DNA of 64,000 bases from Ulota crispa. Taxonomy: Eukaryota > Streptophyta > Bryopsida > Orthotrichales > Orthotrichaceae. The position numbers and the translations under genes are program-made. The stretch is taken from contig OY987251.1 of NCBI GenBank assembly GCA_963920765.1, positions 4,652,501 through 4,716,500 of the forward strand, read 5' to 3'. How positions within the stretch are numbered: the stretch's first letter is position 1; every line of letters starts with the position of its first letter. The notes below the pieces were generated by a model. It saw only the letters and a list, made by a program, of their open reading frames with translations, was not told the origin of the DNA and did no database searches. Shown here piece by piece: positions 22,501-31,538 of this stretch.

Positions 22501-25500
22501 TTCAGTGATGGAGCTTGTTGCTCTGCTGCCGCTCTGCAATCTTTCTATATCTCTCTTACTCACCAAAAAAAACCAGATTGAACTCCTTGCTGAAACAACT
22601 TCCGATGGTACTAAACATTCCGTTTTTTTGCCACGACTAAAAACCAATATATGCATTAATGTTTGGCTTTCTTGTGGCTGTACTTTTCCATATTGAACAA
22701 GGATAGTAAAAACATAGACATTTCCACAATGGAAATTTAGCAGTGGGGCCAAAACTTAGTCACTACTCTTTTGAGCCAGATGTAGTGGTTAAGTAGTAAG
22801 ACTTTGCAAGTATTTTCCTCTTCAAGGATCTCTTTTAGTAACTATAGGAAAATGCAACAGAGAGTTTGCCATGTTTTTGTAGATCTTGCTGTAATAAAAC
22901 TGTGTCCCTCAGACTTGCTATGCTGATTTTGTAGTCTCATTTCTAGATGTGATGACAGGAGGTGCTGACCAGACAGCTCAAAATGACCAGAGAAAGATAG
23001 AAGCCACAAAAGGAGCTGCGCTTGCAGGTCAACCGTCCTAGACTTTTCACCATTCATCTTCATAGTTTCTACTCAATTTTTTTACCCTGATTTGAAAGTC
23101 TTTTTGAGAGCTCACATGGTCATTCATTTTACGTGAACCGCTCGTAATTTTTTCAAAGTGACGACTACCCACTTGAATTGCATTGTTTGAAATGCTTGTC
23201 TGTTTAAAAACCATGTCTTGTTCCTCTTACGTTTGGAGCTATTTTTTCATGATGTTGATCCAGATGTTTGCCTTGGTGTTGGTGAGAGCAGCCTACTGGA
23301 TTCTGTGTAATTACCAAGGAGCTGCTAAAGGAGCCCTGAAGTCTATTAGAGAAGAGTTTCAAGCAACTGGGAGGAATGGCGTAGTAACTGCTTTATCCAT
23401 TGCATCGTTTCTGTTAACAACATCGGTGCCTGCATTTGGAGTGACGCTGGTTGAAACAATTCTTACGTTGGCGTCTTGTTTGGAGTTTTTATCTGACGAG
23501 GACGAAGAAGAAGAGGACGGCTGCCTTGCTCTCAGCTTGCAAATATTGCCTTCTCTTCAGGTTCACCTTGTCCTCAACAACCTTCCTCTTTTACCTGGCA
23601 TTTTTTTGATGTTTTTGAAAATATCCCTCTTGCAAGCACAAAAGCTGACTAGGTCTCTTTACCACCGTATTAGGTAAACTGGGAAAAACAGTACATTCTG
23701 GGACTTTTCAGTATTTTACCATTATGTATATATTAGCATATCACAAAAAAACAAGCGTGCATTTTCTTATACAATAGTGAAGTCTTAGTGATTGCCTCTA
23801 AGAACTTCAATAATTACAACTTTTGAGCAATAACTATGCCTACATTTATTGATGTGGGATTAAGGTGGAGTACAAAATGGTCCCCGCCGTTTTTCCCAAT
23901 TTACCTAATTTGGTGTTCTTTGCAAAACTGTGTGTCTGGATTTGCAGAGGCTTCAAAATGTGGTTGTGTATGCACCCAGTGTAGAAACGAGGCGTCAAGG
24001 GTATGCTGTGTTGAGAAAAGTAAGTTTTTGTTCTTCCATTCAAAGCCTGTCTCTCTCTGTGTTTTCATTCATTTTGGTTTTATCTAAAAAAAGAGGTTCA
24101 GAATTCTACTCTTTTTTCTATTCAAATTACGTGCAAATTTACTTCAATACCAGGTCATTTGCGAAGTACTTCCATCCACTGCCAGGTTCCAATGTCTGCA
24201 AATGCTCATCAACAATTGCCCTTTCCCATCTTTGGTAAATTTTCTCACCCACTTACCCAAGCGTGTCTCTATTTAGCTCTTCTACTTTGGATTTTCAAAC
24301 TATAATTTCTGTGCAATGGTTTTCACAAACTAAGTGAATGGAGCTTGTTAAATCCAGGATGTTAGATTTTTGTGGTGCACTCTTACGTTTTTGAACGTGA
24401 ATTCTGTTGCAGGTTTCGCTTCACTTGATTTGCATAAGAGATCAGGTTAGCAGAGCTTGGCCTTCAGGTTCCCACCAGCAAGGTCAACCAAGTACTGAAA
24501 CACAATCTACAGTTGAGAAACAACAAAGTAAACACGTGGCATCTCCTTTTCTAAGTGGCGATATTCTTGAAGTAGTTGGAAATATATTGAGACCTGAGAC
24601 TGGGGTTCCCCCTGATTTACCAGCGCAAACTGATTCTGTAAGCTTTTAATTCATGGAGCTTTTTCTGCAAATTGTATATTTTTACACCTTGCAAAAGTAA
24701 TCTGACTTTTTTTAGAAACGCACTCCTTTATTGTTACTGTTGTTGTTGAGTCTTTTTCTTTGGCGTATTTATGGGACAGGTTCAAAGTGCTCTCAATCTC
24801 TACCGTTTCATCCTCATCCGAGAATCCTCAGGTTCGTCCACTAATCACAACGGTGTTTACCATGATTTTTTGCTATAATTTTGCGTAATCTATGTTATGG
24901 TGAGGATACTTGAAGTATCCTAGAACTCATTTTTATTCCAATATGGGGGGTATCTTTCAAAGCGCAGTAGATTTCGCACCTAAATCTATCTTTTCTCTCA
25001 GTCCCTTTTTGTATCCTCCCTCCTTTCTCAAGGCTGGTTTCTTTAGTCTTTTTCCTCAATTTGTCAAGCAAGAGAGCCCATGCTTACATTGGTTTGGCAC
25101 CTCCCTGATTGTGTCAGAAAACTTCCAGTTTTTCTTATGCAAAAATGAAATTTTTGGCGTGATAAAAACTCTGTTTCCTCAGAAAATTCTGTTTGAAACT
25201 CCACGTGTGCTTTCAATGGGAGATCACTTCATAGAGCTCTTTGGAGAGAGGGAATGCTATATTGTGAACGCAAATCCGTGAACCTAGATTTTTTTTGTCA
25301 AAATATTAAATTTCACCTCTAACCATATACATAGGGCCTTATAATTGTGCATTTTTAACTTTCCTTCTCTTGAGAAACTTGCTGTTTCTTTAGTTTTTCC
25401 ATTGATTTTGAGCACAGAATCAGGTCCCGTTCACCAAAAAAACTGGCTCAATATGGCTCACCTTTTTACACTCACAAAATAACGTTGTGAAGGGGTAGTA

Positions 25501-26140
25501 TTGTACAAGACCAAACTCTTAAAATCAAGGGAAGATTTTATGGTTACCCATGAAGTTTGCAATATTTACATTGTTACCCTTGCTTTTTCAGAAATTACAC
25601 AAATATCCTTGGACCATAACTTCTAGACATTTATTTGTTGTGCTCATACTTCCTTCTTGACCAATGTTGAAGAAGGGAATGTAATGAAACAATAAAGAAG
25701 CAATGTGCTCACAAAAGGAAGAAAGGAGAGTGGCATGCACAACAAAACATATGCCTGAAATTTTTGGGCCAAGGATATTTGTGTAATTTCTGAAAAAGCA
25801 GAGGTATCTATGTGAATATTGCAAACTTCAGGGGTATCTATGAAATTTTCCCTAAAATCAAGTGTTTTTTTGTCATCACTAAGTATGAACTTTTTTTGTA
25901 CTTTGGATTTTTGTCCCTGCAGGGAAAACGAACTATACTGGAGTGTTATCAAAGCAAGCTTTGACAAAGGCTCGCCTTCAGTGGTTGCTGCCTTTGCGTG
26001 AACTGGTGGGAGGGGTGAGCTTGAGTTTCGCCATGGAAAGCAATGACATGTCGGCTGACATGAGCCTCGCCATGGATGCTTTACAAAGTGTCTTGTATCG
26101 TTGTCTTGAACTCAACGAAGAAGCTCTTGCTCGGTGTTAG
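19567..26140 (+). CDS. ALF4: ABERRANT ROOT FORMATION 4 / glomulin-like protein, 14 exons
   Basis: In plants ALF4 is a helical-repeat protein that binds RBX1 and restrains SCF-type ubiquitin ligases; it is needed for lateral root formation in Arabidopsis. Exons: 19567-19623, 19894-20082, 20786-20935, 21228-21297, 21667-21902, 22210-22269, 22454-22607, 22947-23027, 23292-23560, 23948-24019, 24154-24234, 24413-24637, 24780-24831, 25923-26140. All phases join to give 1914 nt, about 637 residues, close to the Arabidopsis length of about 626 as I recall it. Family signatures: [11 protein letters not shown] with GNPREMF in exon 3, KGAAL joined to AYWIL across exons 8-9, [52 protein letters not shown] and the C-terminal [10 protein letters not shown]. 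Acidic runs [12 protein letters not shown] and DEDEEEE lie in exons 5 and 9. The start is the ATG at 19567; exons 1 and 2 match the family weakly, so the exact N terminus and the exon 2 acceptor are less sure. Introns carry at least seven repeats and a plastid fragment. Confidence 0.9.
19637..19791 (+). mobile_element. CAGTGATCC-family hAT-like MITE, copy 1 (ALF4 intron 1)
   Basis: Runs from AGTGATCCCCAAATATG to AAAGAACGCTG. It is flanked by ACGTAAC on the left and nearly the same on the right, hinting at a 7-8-bp target duplication. It matches the copy at 20968 along its full length. Short CAG/CTG-type ends and 8-bp targets are hAT traits; the assignment is tentative. Confidence 0.7.
20102..20427. 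mobile_element. AAGGTAGGAGGCTC-family MITE, copy 2 (ALF4 intron 2)
   Basis: Full-length copy in opposite orientation to copy 1: ends AGGTAGGAGGCTCATGAATG and GAGCCTCCTACCT, flanked by TA. The blocks GGGCTGAAACTGAATTTTGG and GTTGTTTCATATTTTTTGG are clear. Confidence 0.88.
20517..20750 (+). pseudogene. psbD: Decayed plastid psbD (photosystem II D2) fragment in an ALF4 intron
   Basis: Conceptual pieces [47 protein letters not shown] and [13 protein letters not shown] match the middle of D2, including the His regions that in a working D2 bind chlorophyll and iron. Reading needs at least three frame changes (near 20538, 20634 and 20665) and there are extra codons, so it is a relic. It is very AT-rich at third positions, as plastid genes are. 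It sits inside ALF4-like intron 2, ending about 35 bp before the exon 3 acceptor. A nuclear plastid-DNA insertion is the simplest origin. Confidence 0.85.
20968..21124 (+). mobile_element. CAGTGATCC-family hAT-like MITE, copy 2 (ALF4 intron 3)
   Basis: Runs from GAGTGATCCCCAAATATG to AAAGAACGCTG, with AATCCCT immediately before and after, a 7-8-bp target duplication. It starts about 30 bp after the exon 3 donor. Confidence 0.75.
23673..23905. mobile_element. 235-bp MITE, copy 2 (ALF4 intron 9)
   Basis: Ends GGTAAACTGGG and CCCAATTTACC, flanked by TA. Nearly identical to the element at 7801 in the Dicer-like gene and in the same orientation. About 40 bp separate it from the exon 10 acceptor. 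Confidence 0.87.
25195..25495 (+). repeat. Dispersed repeat with GTCAAAATA core, copy 1 (ALF4 intron 13)
   Basis: Segments GAGGGAATGCTATATTGTGA, TAGATTTTTTTTGTCAAAAT, CATAGGGCC, AATTGTGCATTTTTAAC and CTTTTTACACTCACAAAATA occur in the same order near 47308 and 63552. No clear inverted or direct terminal repeats and no coding frame. Class unknown. Confidence 0.7.
25529..25852. mobile_element. Mutator-like MITE, copy 3 (ALF4 intron 13)
   Basis: A 324-bp copy of the element at 3747, flanked by an exact 9-bp duplication TAAAATCAA. The ends GGGAAGATTTTATGG and CTATGAAATTTTCCC are inverted. It lies about 70 bp before the last exon. Confidence 0.88.
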
Positions 26141-26799
26141 CATCTCCTTTCATTTCCTTCTCTCTCTTTTTCCCACTACTTCTCTCTCATGTGAAGAAAT
26201 TTTGGTACTTTTAGCAGTTGCTCACGTGGTAGTGTTTTTGAAAAAGTCTTAGTGCAGACGCTCATTCCAATAACATTTGTCATCGGATATGAACAACGTT
26301 GATGCACTTTTCTTTACTACGAGTTCAGCGTAGATTTAGTACCTTTCATTCACCAACCCAATCTTTGTCCAAGTTTCTATTACCACAATTGCACAAGCAA
26401 AGCAAGCAACCTCGGAAAAGTTTTACCATTTTTTCTCGACACAATTATTTGCTGAACTAAATTATATGACCTGACATCACAGAATGAGAAATTTTGGACC
26501 CCAGCATCGAGGTTTAAAAAATATCAAAGAATTTAGCACCTTTTTTACAAAGGCTGGAGTGCAACTTTCAATTTATGTCCCAGTCCTCATGCTTCTACAG
26601 CTTTGTCTTATTATTTACTATCACATCCCCTGCAATGCAAATCATCAATCTCCAAAAACTGCGAATTTATCGAACACTTGCTTTCTTTACATTTTCAGTT
26701 GGAAAAATGCAACATTTTGCAACGGTAGAGTAGACATAAGAGAGATTGTGGGGCCCCTTCTGGAGTGAGCTTTGGTTCACAAAAAAAATTGTTAATTGT
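26141..26799. other. ALF4 3' flank, no gene seen
   Basis: AT-rich DNA after the ALF4-like stop codon, presumably holding its 3' UTR. One open frame (26484-26768) has no recognisable feature and is probably chance. Confidence 0.5.
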
Positions 26800-27210
26800 A
26801 GGTGTAGTCACACCCTCTCCAAGAATAAGACTTCTATGAAGAAATGAGAAGTTGGGGAGTGCAAATAGAAGTCAATACGAGTTCTCCATGAAAGTGTAAC
26901 TCCCCTTTTGTTGACGGTGGAGATTGGAGAATGAATTCACCTCAAAAATGGCATTGCGATAAGAAAGCAAGTTGCACTCACACACTCAGTCAAGGTCTAC
27001 AACTACAAAGAGGACAAAAGCAAGAAGAGTATAATGAAAAAGAGACATGCAAAGGTAAAAATTTCACATGCTAAAACTTCTTCAAATTCATTCTTCTCTA
27101 GAGAAAAACTTCTCAATCTTCAAAGAATAGGACCTCTGCAAGTCAAGGAGAGAGTGCCACATCCCCATTCTCTGAAGATTGAGAATGGGGTAAAGTAGGT
27201 ACTACCGCTA
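26800..27210. mobile_element. GGTAGTCACACC-family MITE, copy 1
   Basis: Left end GTAGGTGTAGTCACACCCTC; right end, read as complement, AGCGGTAGTACCTACTTTAC. The internal blocks GTTGGGGAGTGCAAATAGAA, CATTCTTCTCTAGAGAAAAA and CCCATTCTCTGAAGATTGAG are matched in reverse orientation by the element at 50765. Non-coding. Confidence 0.75.
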
Positions 27211-27541
27211 ATAACGACACACACAACTCAAAGAACTAGAAGCAGATCAAACCCACACACCAAGCTAAACATGCGCTTCACAACTGAAGATTTGATATAA
27301 AAAGTACGAAAAAACAAACATAAGTTTTATTGTCCAACAATCGTTGGAAACAAAACATAATTATTAGAAAGGACTATGAGAGCTTTTGGGACCTAAGGCA
27401 GGTCCCCCTCACCATAAGAACGACCAAAGTCACATCAAGTGTAGCAACGTTTGTTGCCAACACAACCGGAAGAATCAGACACACAAAAAAAAAAACTAGA
27501 ACACACACACCCAAAATTTTGGCTGGGACTAAAACGCTCGA
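27211..27541. other. 3' flank of the ergothioneine gene
   Basis: About 330 bp of AT-rich DNA with an A-rich run near 27486. On the minus strand it is the likely 3' UTR and termination region of the ergothioneine gene. Nothing else seen. Confidence 0.5.
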
Positions 27542-30038
27542 TCATGCCAGCGTGGCACCAGCAGCGACGACGTCTTGGCAAACGCGGAACTTGGCAAAAA
27601 CGTACGGGTACTGGCGCTGGTAGAAATTCCGAAAGGTATCCCGCCACATACACGGATGCGTCACGGGCGACGCGCCTTTCAAGACGTAATGAGCGCCGTC
27701 AAAGAAATCAGAGGAATACTCAGGATACTCCGACATGCGAACAAATCCTGGAAACGGTTCAAACGGCGTCGATGTCCACTCCCATCCACCAGATCGCATC
27801 TTCTCCACGTCGGAATCAGCACGGGTCAGAACCATGTGGTACTCGGGTTCCGTCATGACGCGTCCGCGTGACCACGTGCAATACGCTTCCGCCTCGGACA
27901 AGCTCGCGTACACGGGCTCGTCCGCGACGCGACGCCAGTGACTCGTGGTGGACGCGCTGTGGATCCAGTAGTCGCCGTTGATCTCGCTCCACGTGGCAGG
28001 CGTTGTGAGATTCTCCCGCTGGAAGAATTCGAAGTCGAGTGGCTTCCAGTACTCGGGTTTCTTGTATCCTCCGGATTTGATAAAAGTTCGGTATTGCGAG
28101 ATTGTCACTGGGTTAAGGGATACCTTGAAAGGGTCTGGGATCGCGGTTGTGAGTTGTGGGTACTCGTTGTCCCACATGTATGTGCCGTCCTTGGGGTCTC
28201 CGCCAAGTGTCACCTCCCCCGGCGCAATCTCCACCATCGCTGGGGTGTTCTCCTCCTCATGGCCACCGGCTGAATCCTCATCGGTGATGCCATTATTGTG
28301 CACGTTGATCCCGTTGCTCTTGTGCACGCCATTGGAACTCTGATGGGCGCCATTAGAGCTCTGGTGATGGACGCCATTGGTGACACCGTTGGAGATGCCA
28401 TTGGAGCTCTGGTGATGGGCGCCATTGGAGCTCACGTGATGGGCGCCATTTGCAGTGCCGTTTGCGTGATGTGGTGAGACACTTTTGCGCATCTTCTTTT
28501 CGAAGGTGGTCTTGCGATCTTGAGCACGCATGTACGCAAGCGTTTCCAAGTGCATATACTCGTGCTCAAGAGCGAGGATGATGAGTCTCGAAGAGATTTC
28601 GTTGTTCGCCAAGGCGGTAAGAATCTGCGCTCTGGTTCTGTCCACGTAAGCTTCGATCTCGTCACGAGTTGGCCACTCAGGTGGGACTTCGGGATGCGAG
28701 TGGCACTTCGACGGATCAACAACATTAGGATCAATACCACGCGAGAACATGATATCCATCGAAGACGACACCTGCTCCGGACGCAACTTGAGCTTCGCAA
28801 AAGCTTGGATATGGCCGTAGTAGAATTTGAACGGGTGACGCACATCGATAGGCTTCTCATCCCACTCAGGAACCGACTGGAAGAACGCATCGGTTTGAGA
28901 CCAGCATCGCTCCAACGCTTCCCGGAACGGAATGAGCATCTGCATGCCCCACATGGTGTCTCGCCATGCGACGTCGATGTGGAACCCCGCGTCGTTCGCT
29001 AACCGATTGAAGTCGCCAACTGTAAACTTTCGGGAGATTTCCACCAACACTCGCTCGCCACGTTGGATGCGAATGTCGTGCTCGGGAAGCGAGAGCTCCT
29101 CGGAAAAGGTGACGTACATCTCCACTTGTCGTAGGGTTTCGTTCACCACCACTTCGTAGATCCATGTCGCCTCTTCCGCGTCGGTCGTGACGTGGTTTAG
29201 CAACGCGAGTGCGTATCGCATTCCGTTCTTGATGAAGAGCTCGGATAAGCCGAGTCGGTCGTGGTACGCGGCGTAGATCATGCTCGTGTCTTTCCACGTG
29301 TCTGGCACAAAATGCATGCACACAAAATCAGTGTTTCCGGTGAAGCGCATGCATGTGTTCGAGCTAGGGTTTCGGTGCGTACCAGCGCAAAGAAAAATCT
29401 GGCAACGAGTGCCGACGGCGGCGGAGATCTCCCGGAAGAATTGAATGGCGCCGGATTCGTTAAAATTCCCCACGGAGCTCCCGAGCCACATTATGCACAT
29501 GTTGGCAGTTGGGTACATCGCTCGCACTTCTTTTAACCCTTGCATGTACTCGCCTTCGACCATGTCAATGCACTCGGGTGCAATCCCCTTCTCAATCAAA
29601 TTAGCCCGCGCTTCCGCGAGGAACGACGCCGATACGTCAATGCCTACGAATTTGCACCTGAAGAAGAATCACTCCACATTAATTGCAACCTAATTTGCAA
29701 GCACAATCGACAAAATCGTGATGGCGATGGTGGTGGTGAGAGTCGAATTACCTTCCGCGGAGCTTTTGCACGGCGGTTAAGATGATGCTCGATTTACGAG
29801 CAGTGCCGCAACCGAGCTCCACGATCACGCTCTCATCGGGGACGGCCGCCGCGATTTCGTCCGCGCAATCGTGAAGCCGACGCTCTTCCACACGAAACGG
29901 GTAATACTCCTCCACCTCGGTGATCTTCTCGTAAATCTCCGACCCGCGTTCATCGTACAAAAGACTGCACGGGATCTTCTTCTGCTCTGATGACGATCTC
30001 CGCAGTCCCGCCAGGACTTGCGCCTGCGGCGATCCCAT
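27542..30038 (-). CDS. EGT1: Ergothioneine synthase, EgtD-EgtB fusion (Egt1-like)
   Basis: Predicted to trimethylate histidine to hercynine (N-terminal half) and then, with an iron centre, oxygen and cysteine, to make the C-S bond of the thiol antioxidant ergothioneine (C-terminal half). Coding exons, minus strand: 30038-29752 and 29657-27542, joined in phase 2 across a 94-bp intron; 2403 nt, about 800 residues. Order: EgtD-type SAM methyltransferase (LLYDERGS, VELGCGT, GIDVSASFL, WLGSSVGNF); DinB-like domain with a helix His (YYGHIQAF) and the iron-site motif EHEYMHLETL; a low-complexity Ser-Asn-Gly-His linker of about 70 residues; FGE-sulfatase domain (WEWTSTPFEP, LKGASPVTHP, WRDTFRNFYQ). 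Methyltransferase-first order fits fungal Egt1 and differs from OvoA, where it is last. The start is the first ATG after an upstream stop. GC-rich codons contrast with neighbours, which could reflect transfer or just local composition. The last step, a C-S lyase, is not seen nearby. Confidence 0.92.
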
Positions 30039-30340
30039 TTCGACACCACACACCTGCAGCCTCACTCACATTACTCAACGAACCACAATCCCAAGAGCTC
30101 GGGACGTATACAACATTGAAAGCAAGACGAGAAAGAAGAAAAACACCTACCAAGTAGACAACGCGACGTCGTGCAAACGAAAATAGAGAGATGGCGATGC
30201 TGGCATTCAAGGGCGCGTCGGCTTGGTGACAGTCAAGAGCGTCAAGAGGAGCAGGAATACCATGAGCCGGTGCAATCCACAGAGCCTCAGGTTCATTGTC
30301 GACGACAATCAGATCGAATTCTTCGACACGATACAAGCTA
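30039..30340 (-). other. Upstream exon candidate of the ergothioneine gene (5' UTR or coding)
   Basis: On the minus strand a GT donor at 30150 and an AG acceptor at 30054 would remove a 97-bp intron and leave phase 0 on both sides. The upstream frame (about 30151-30336) reads smoothly (FDLIVVDNEPEALW, ISLFSFARRRVVYL) but matches no domain I know and has no upstream ATG in frame before a stop. The acceptor lies 15 nt before the coding ATG. A 5' UTR intron is the more cautious reading; a longer N terminus is possible. Confidence 0.45.
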
Positions 30341-30476
30341 CCGCAACCTGTGCACCATCACCACAAAACACACCACAAAACCTTACCACTCCAAGAAACC
30401 GAGATCTTCCCACATTTTCAAAGCGCAATTGTTGCGACTGGCAACTCCAACCAACAAAATTTGGCGAGGCACAAAC

Positions 30477-30572
30477 ACCGAGTCCCACACACACATCGAG
30501 TCCCACACGTACATCGAGTCCCACACACACATCGAGTGCAACACGCAATTCGAGTGCTACACACACATCGAG
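30477..30572. repeat. 18-bp minisatellite upstream of the ergothioneine gene
   Basis: Five to six units of CACACATCGAGTCCCACA with variants (GTACATCGAG, GCAATTCGAG). Because 18 is a multiple of three, every frame across it stays open, giving spurious repeated peptides on both strands. Confidence 0.88.
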
Positions 30573-30875
30573 AAGAGAAAAAGGTTGCGCGGGAGGTTGC
30601 GTGAGGATTCTAGTGAAGAGTGATTGTAGAGTGACGAGGGAGAGAGAGAGAGAGACGACTTGCTACCTCATTGTTGGTGCTCCTTGTGGCAGGCGGGCAG
30701 CTAGGACCTCGTGCCCGAAAGCCTGCTTATGGGGGGGCATGTGACCGACGAGAGAACCCGGGATCGAAGTCAGCCATGTGGAGAATGTGGAAGCAGTCAT
30801 TTGCTCATATTCCCTTTCTACCATCGCCGCAACGGTATTGACTCGGGTTGATCGTAACTCGTAAGCGTAGATTAG

Positions 30876-30952
30876 TACTGTAGACTGTAGGGGGACTGTA
30901 GAGGATTTGGGGGACTGTAGAGGATATGGGGCACTGTAGAGGATTTGCGGGA
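30876..30952. repeat. 19-20-bp tandem repeat
   Basis: Three to four units of GGGGACTGTAGAGGATTTG with substitutions. Unrelated to the 18-bp repeat 300 bp to its left. Confidence 0.8.
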
Positions 30953-31196
30953 CCATGCAGGTGCTGAATTGCTGATGCGTCGCTCGTCGTCGTCATCGGG
31001 AGTGGGGTAACTTGATCGTCGAGTACAGTAAAACTACGACTGTGCAGTGTGGATTTCGAGCGTCGCATGCCACGCAGATTTGGGCGCGCCCACGCGGCGG
31101 ACTGACGTTGAGCCACATGATGTGCCCGGGCGGCGACGGGCACTAGCCGACGCGCTTATCGTAAGCAAAGTGGTAACTTACTGTAATTTAGTGGTA
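30953..31196. other. GC-rich spacer
   Basis: About 240 bp of fairly GC-rich DNA with no supported gene. The CT/GA-rich and GC-rich sequence between 30600 and 31150 may include the promoter of the ergothioneine gene. Confidence 0.35.
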
Positions 31197-31538
31197 AGGT
31201 AAGAGGCTCGAACTTCATTAGGGCAGTAATACCGCTCACCTCTCCAAATGAACTTTGCTTATACATGTCCTTATTCATAGCTTTTCAGAAATTTACAGCA
31301 GGTGTATATCTGAGCAGGTGTATATCTGATGAAGTGATCCATTTTAGAGTCTTATGACCTTTTCACTTCAAAATTTCATAACTAATTTCACATTGCTCTA
31401 CTAAATACATAATAACTTGAGTAGATGCCCATTCCTCTTGTCTTTCAAGGAAAATTTACAGAAAAATATTTCAAGAAGTTTGACCTCCCTAAAATTCAGT
31501 TTCAGCTCTTAGATGGTCGGTTTATGAGCCTCTTACCC
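31197..31538. mobile_element. AAGGTAGGAGGCTC-family MITE, copy 3
   Basis: Ends AGGTAAGAGGCTCG and GAGCCTCTTACCC, flanked by TA. It carries a short internal duplication, GCAGGTGTATATCTGA repeated near 31302 and 31316, not seen in the other copies. Confidence 0.85.

Noticed and set aside
27938-29785. Long plus-strand and alternative minus-strand frames across the ergothioneine gene
   Set aside because: Shadows of a GC-rich coding exon; only the minus-strand frame with EgtD and EgtB motifs makes sense.
30171-30744. Plus-strand frames with repeated HTHRVPH-type peptide
   Set aside because: They are produced by the 18-bp minisatellite, which keeps all frames open; no start context or domain.
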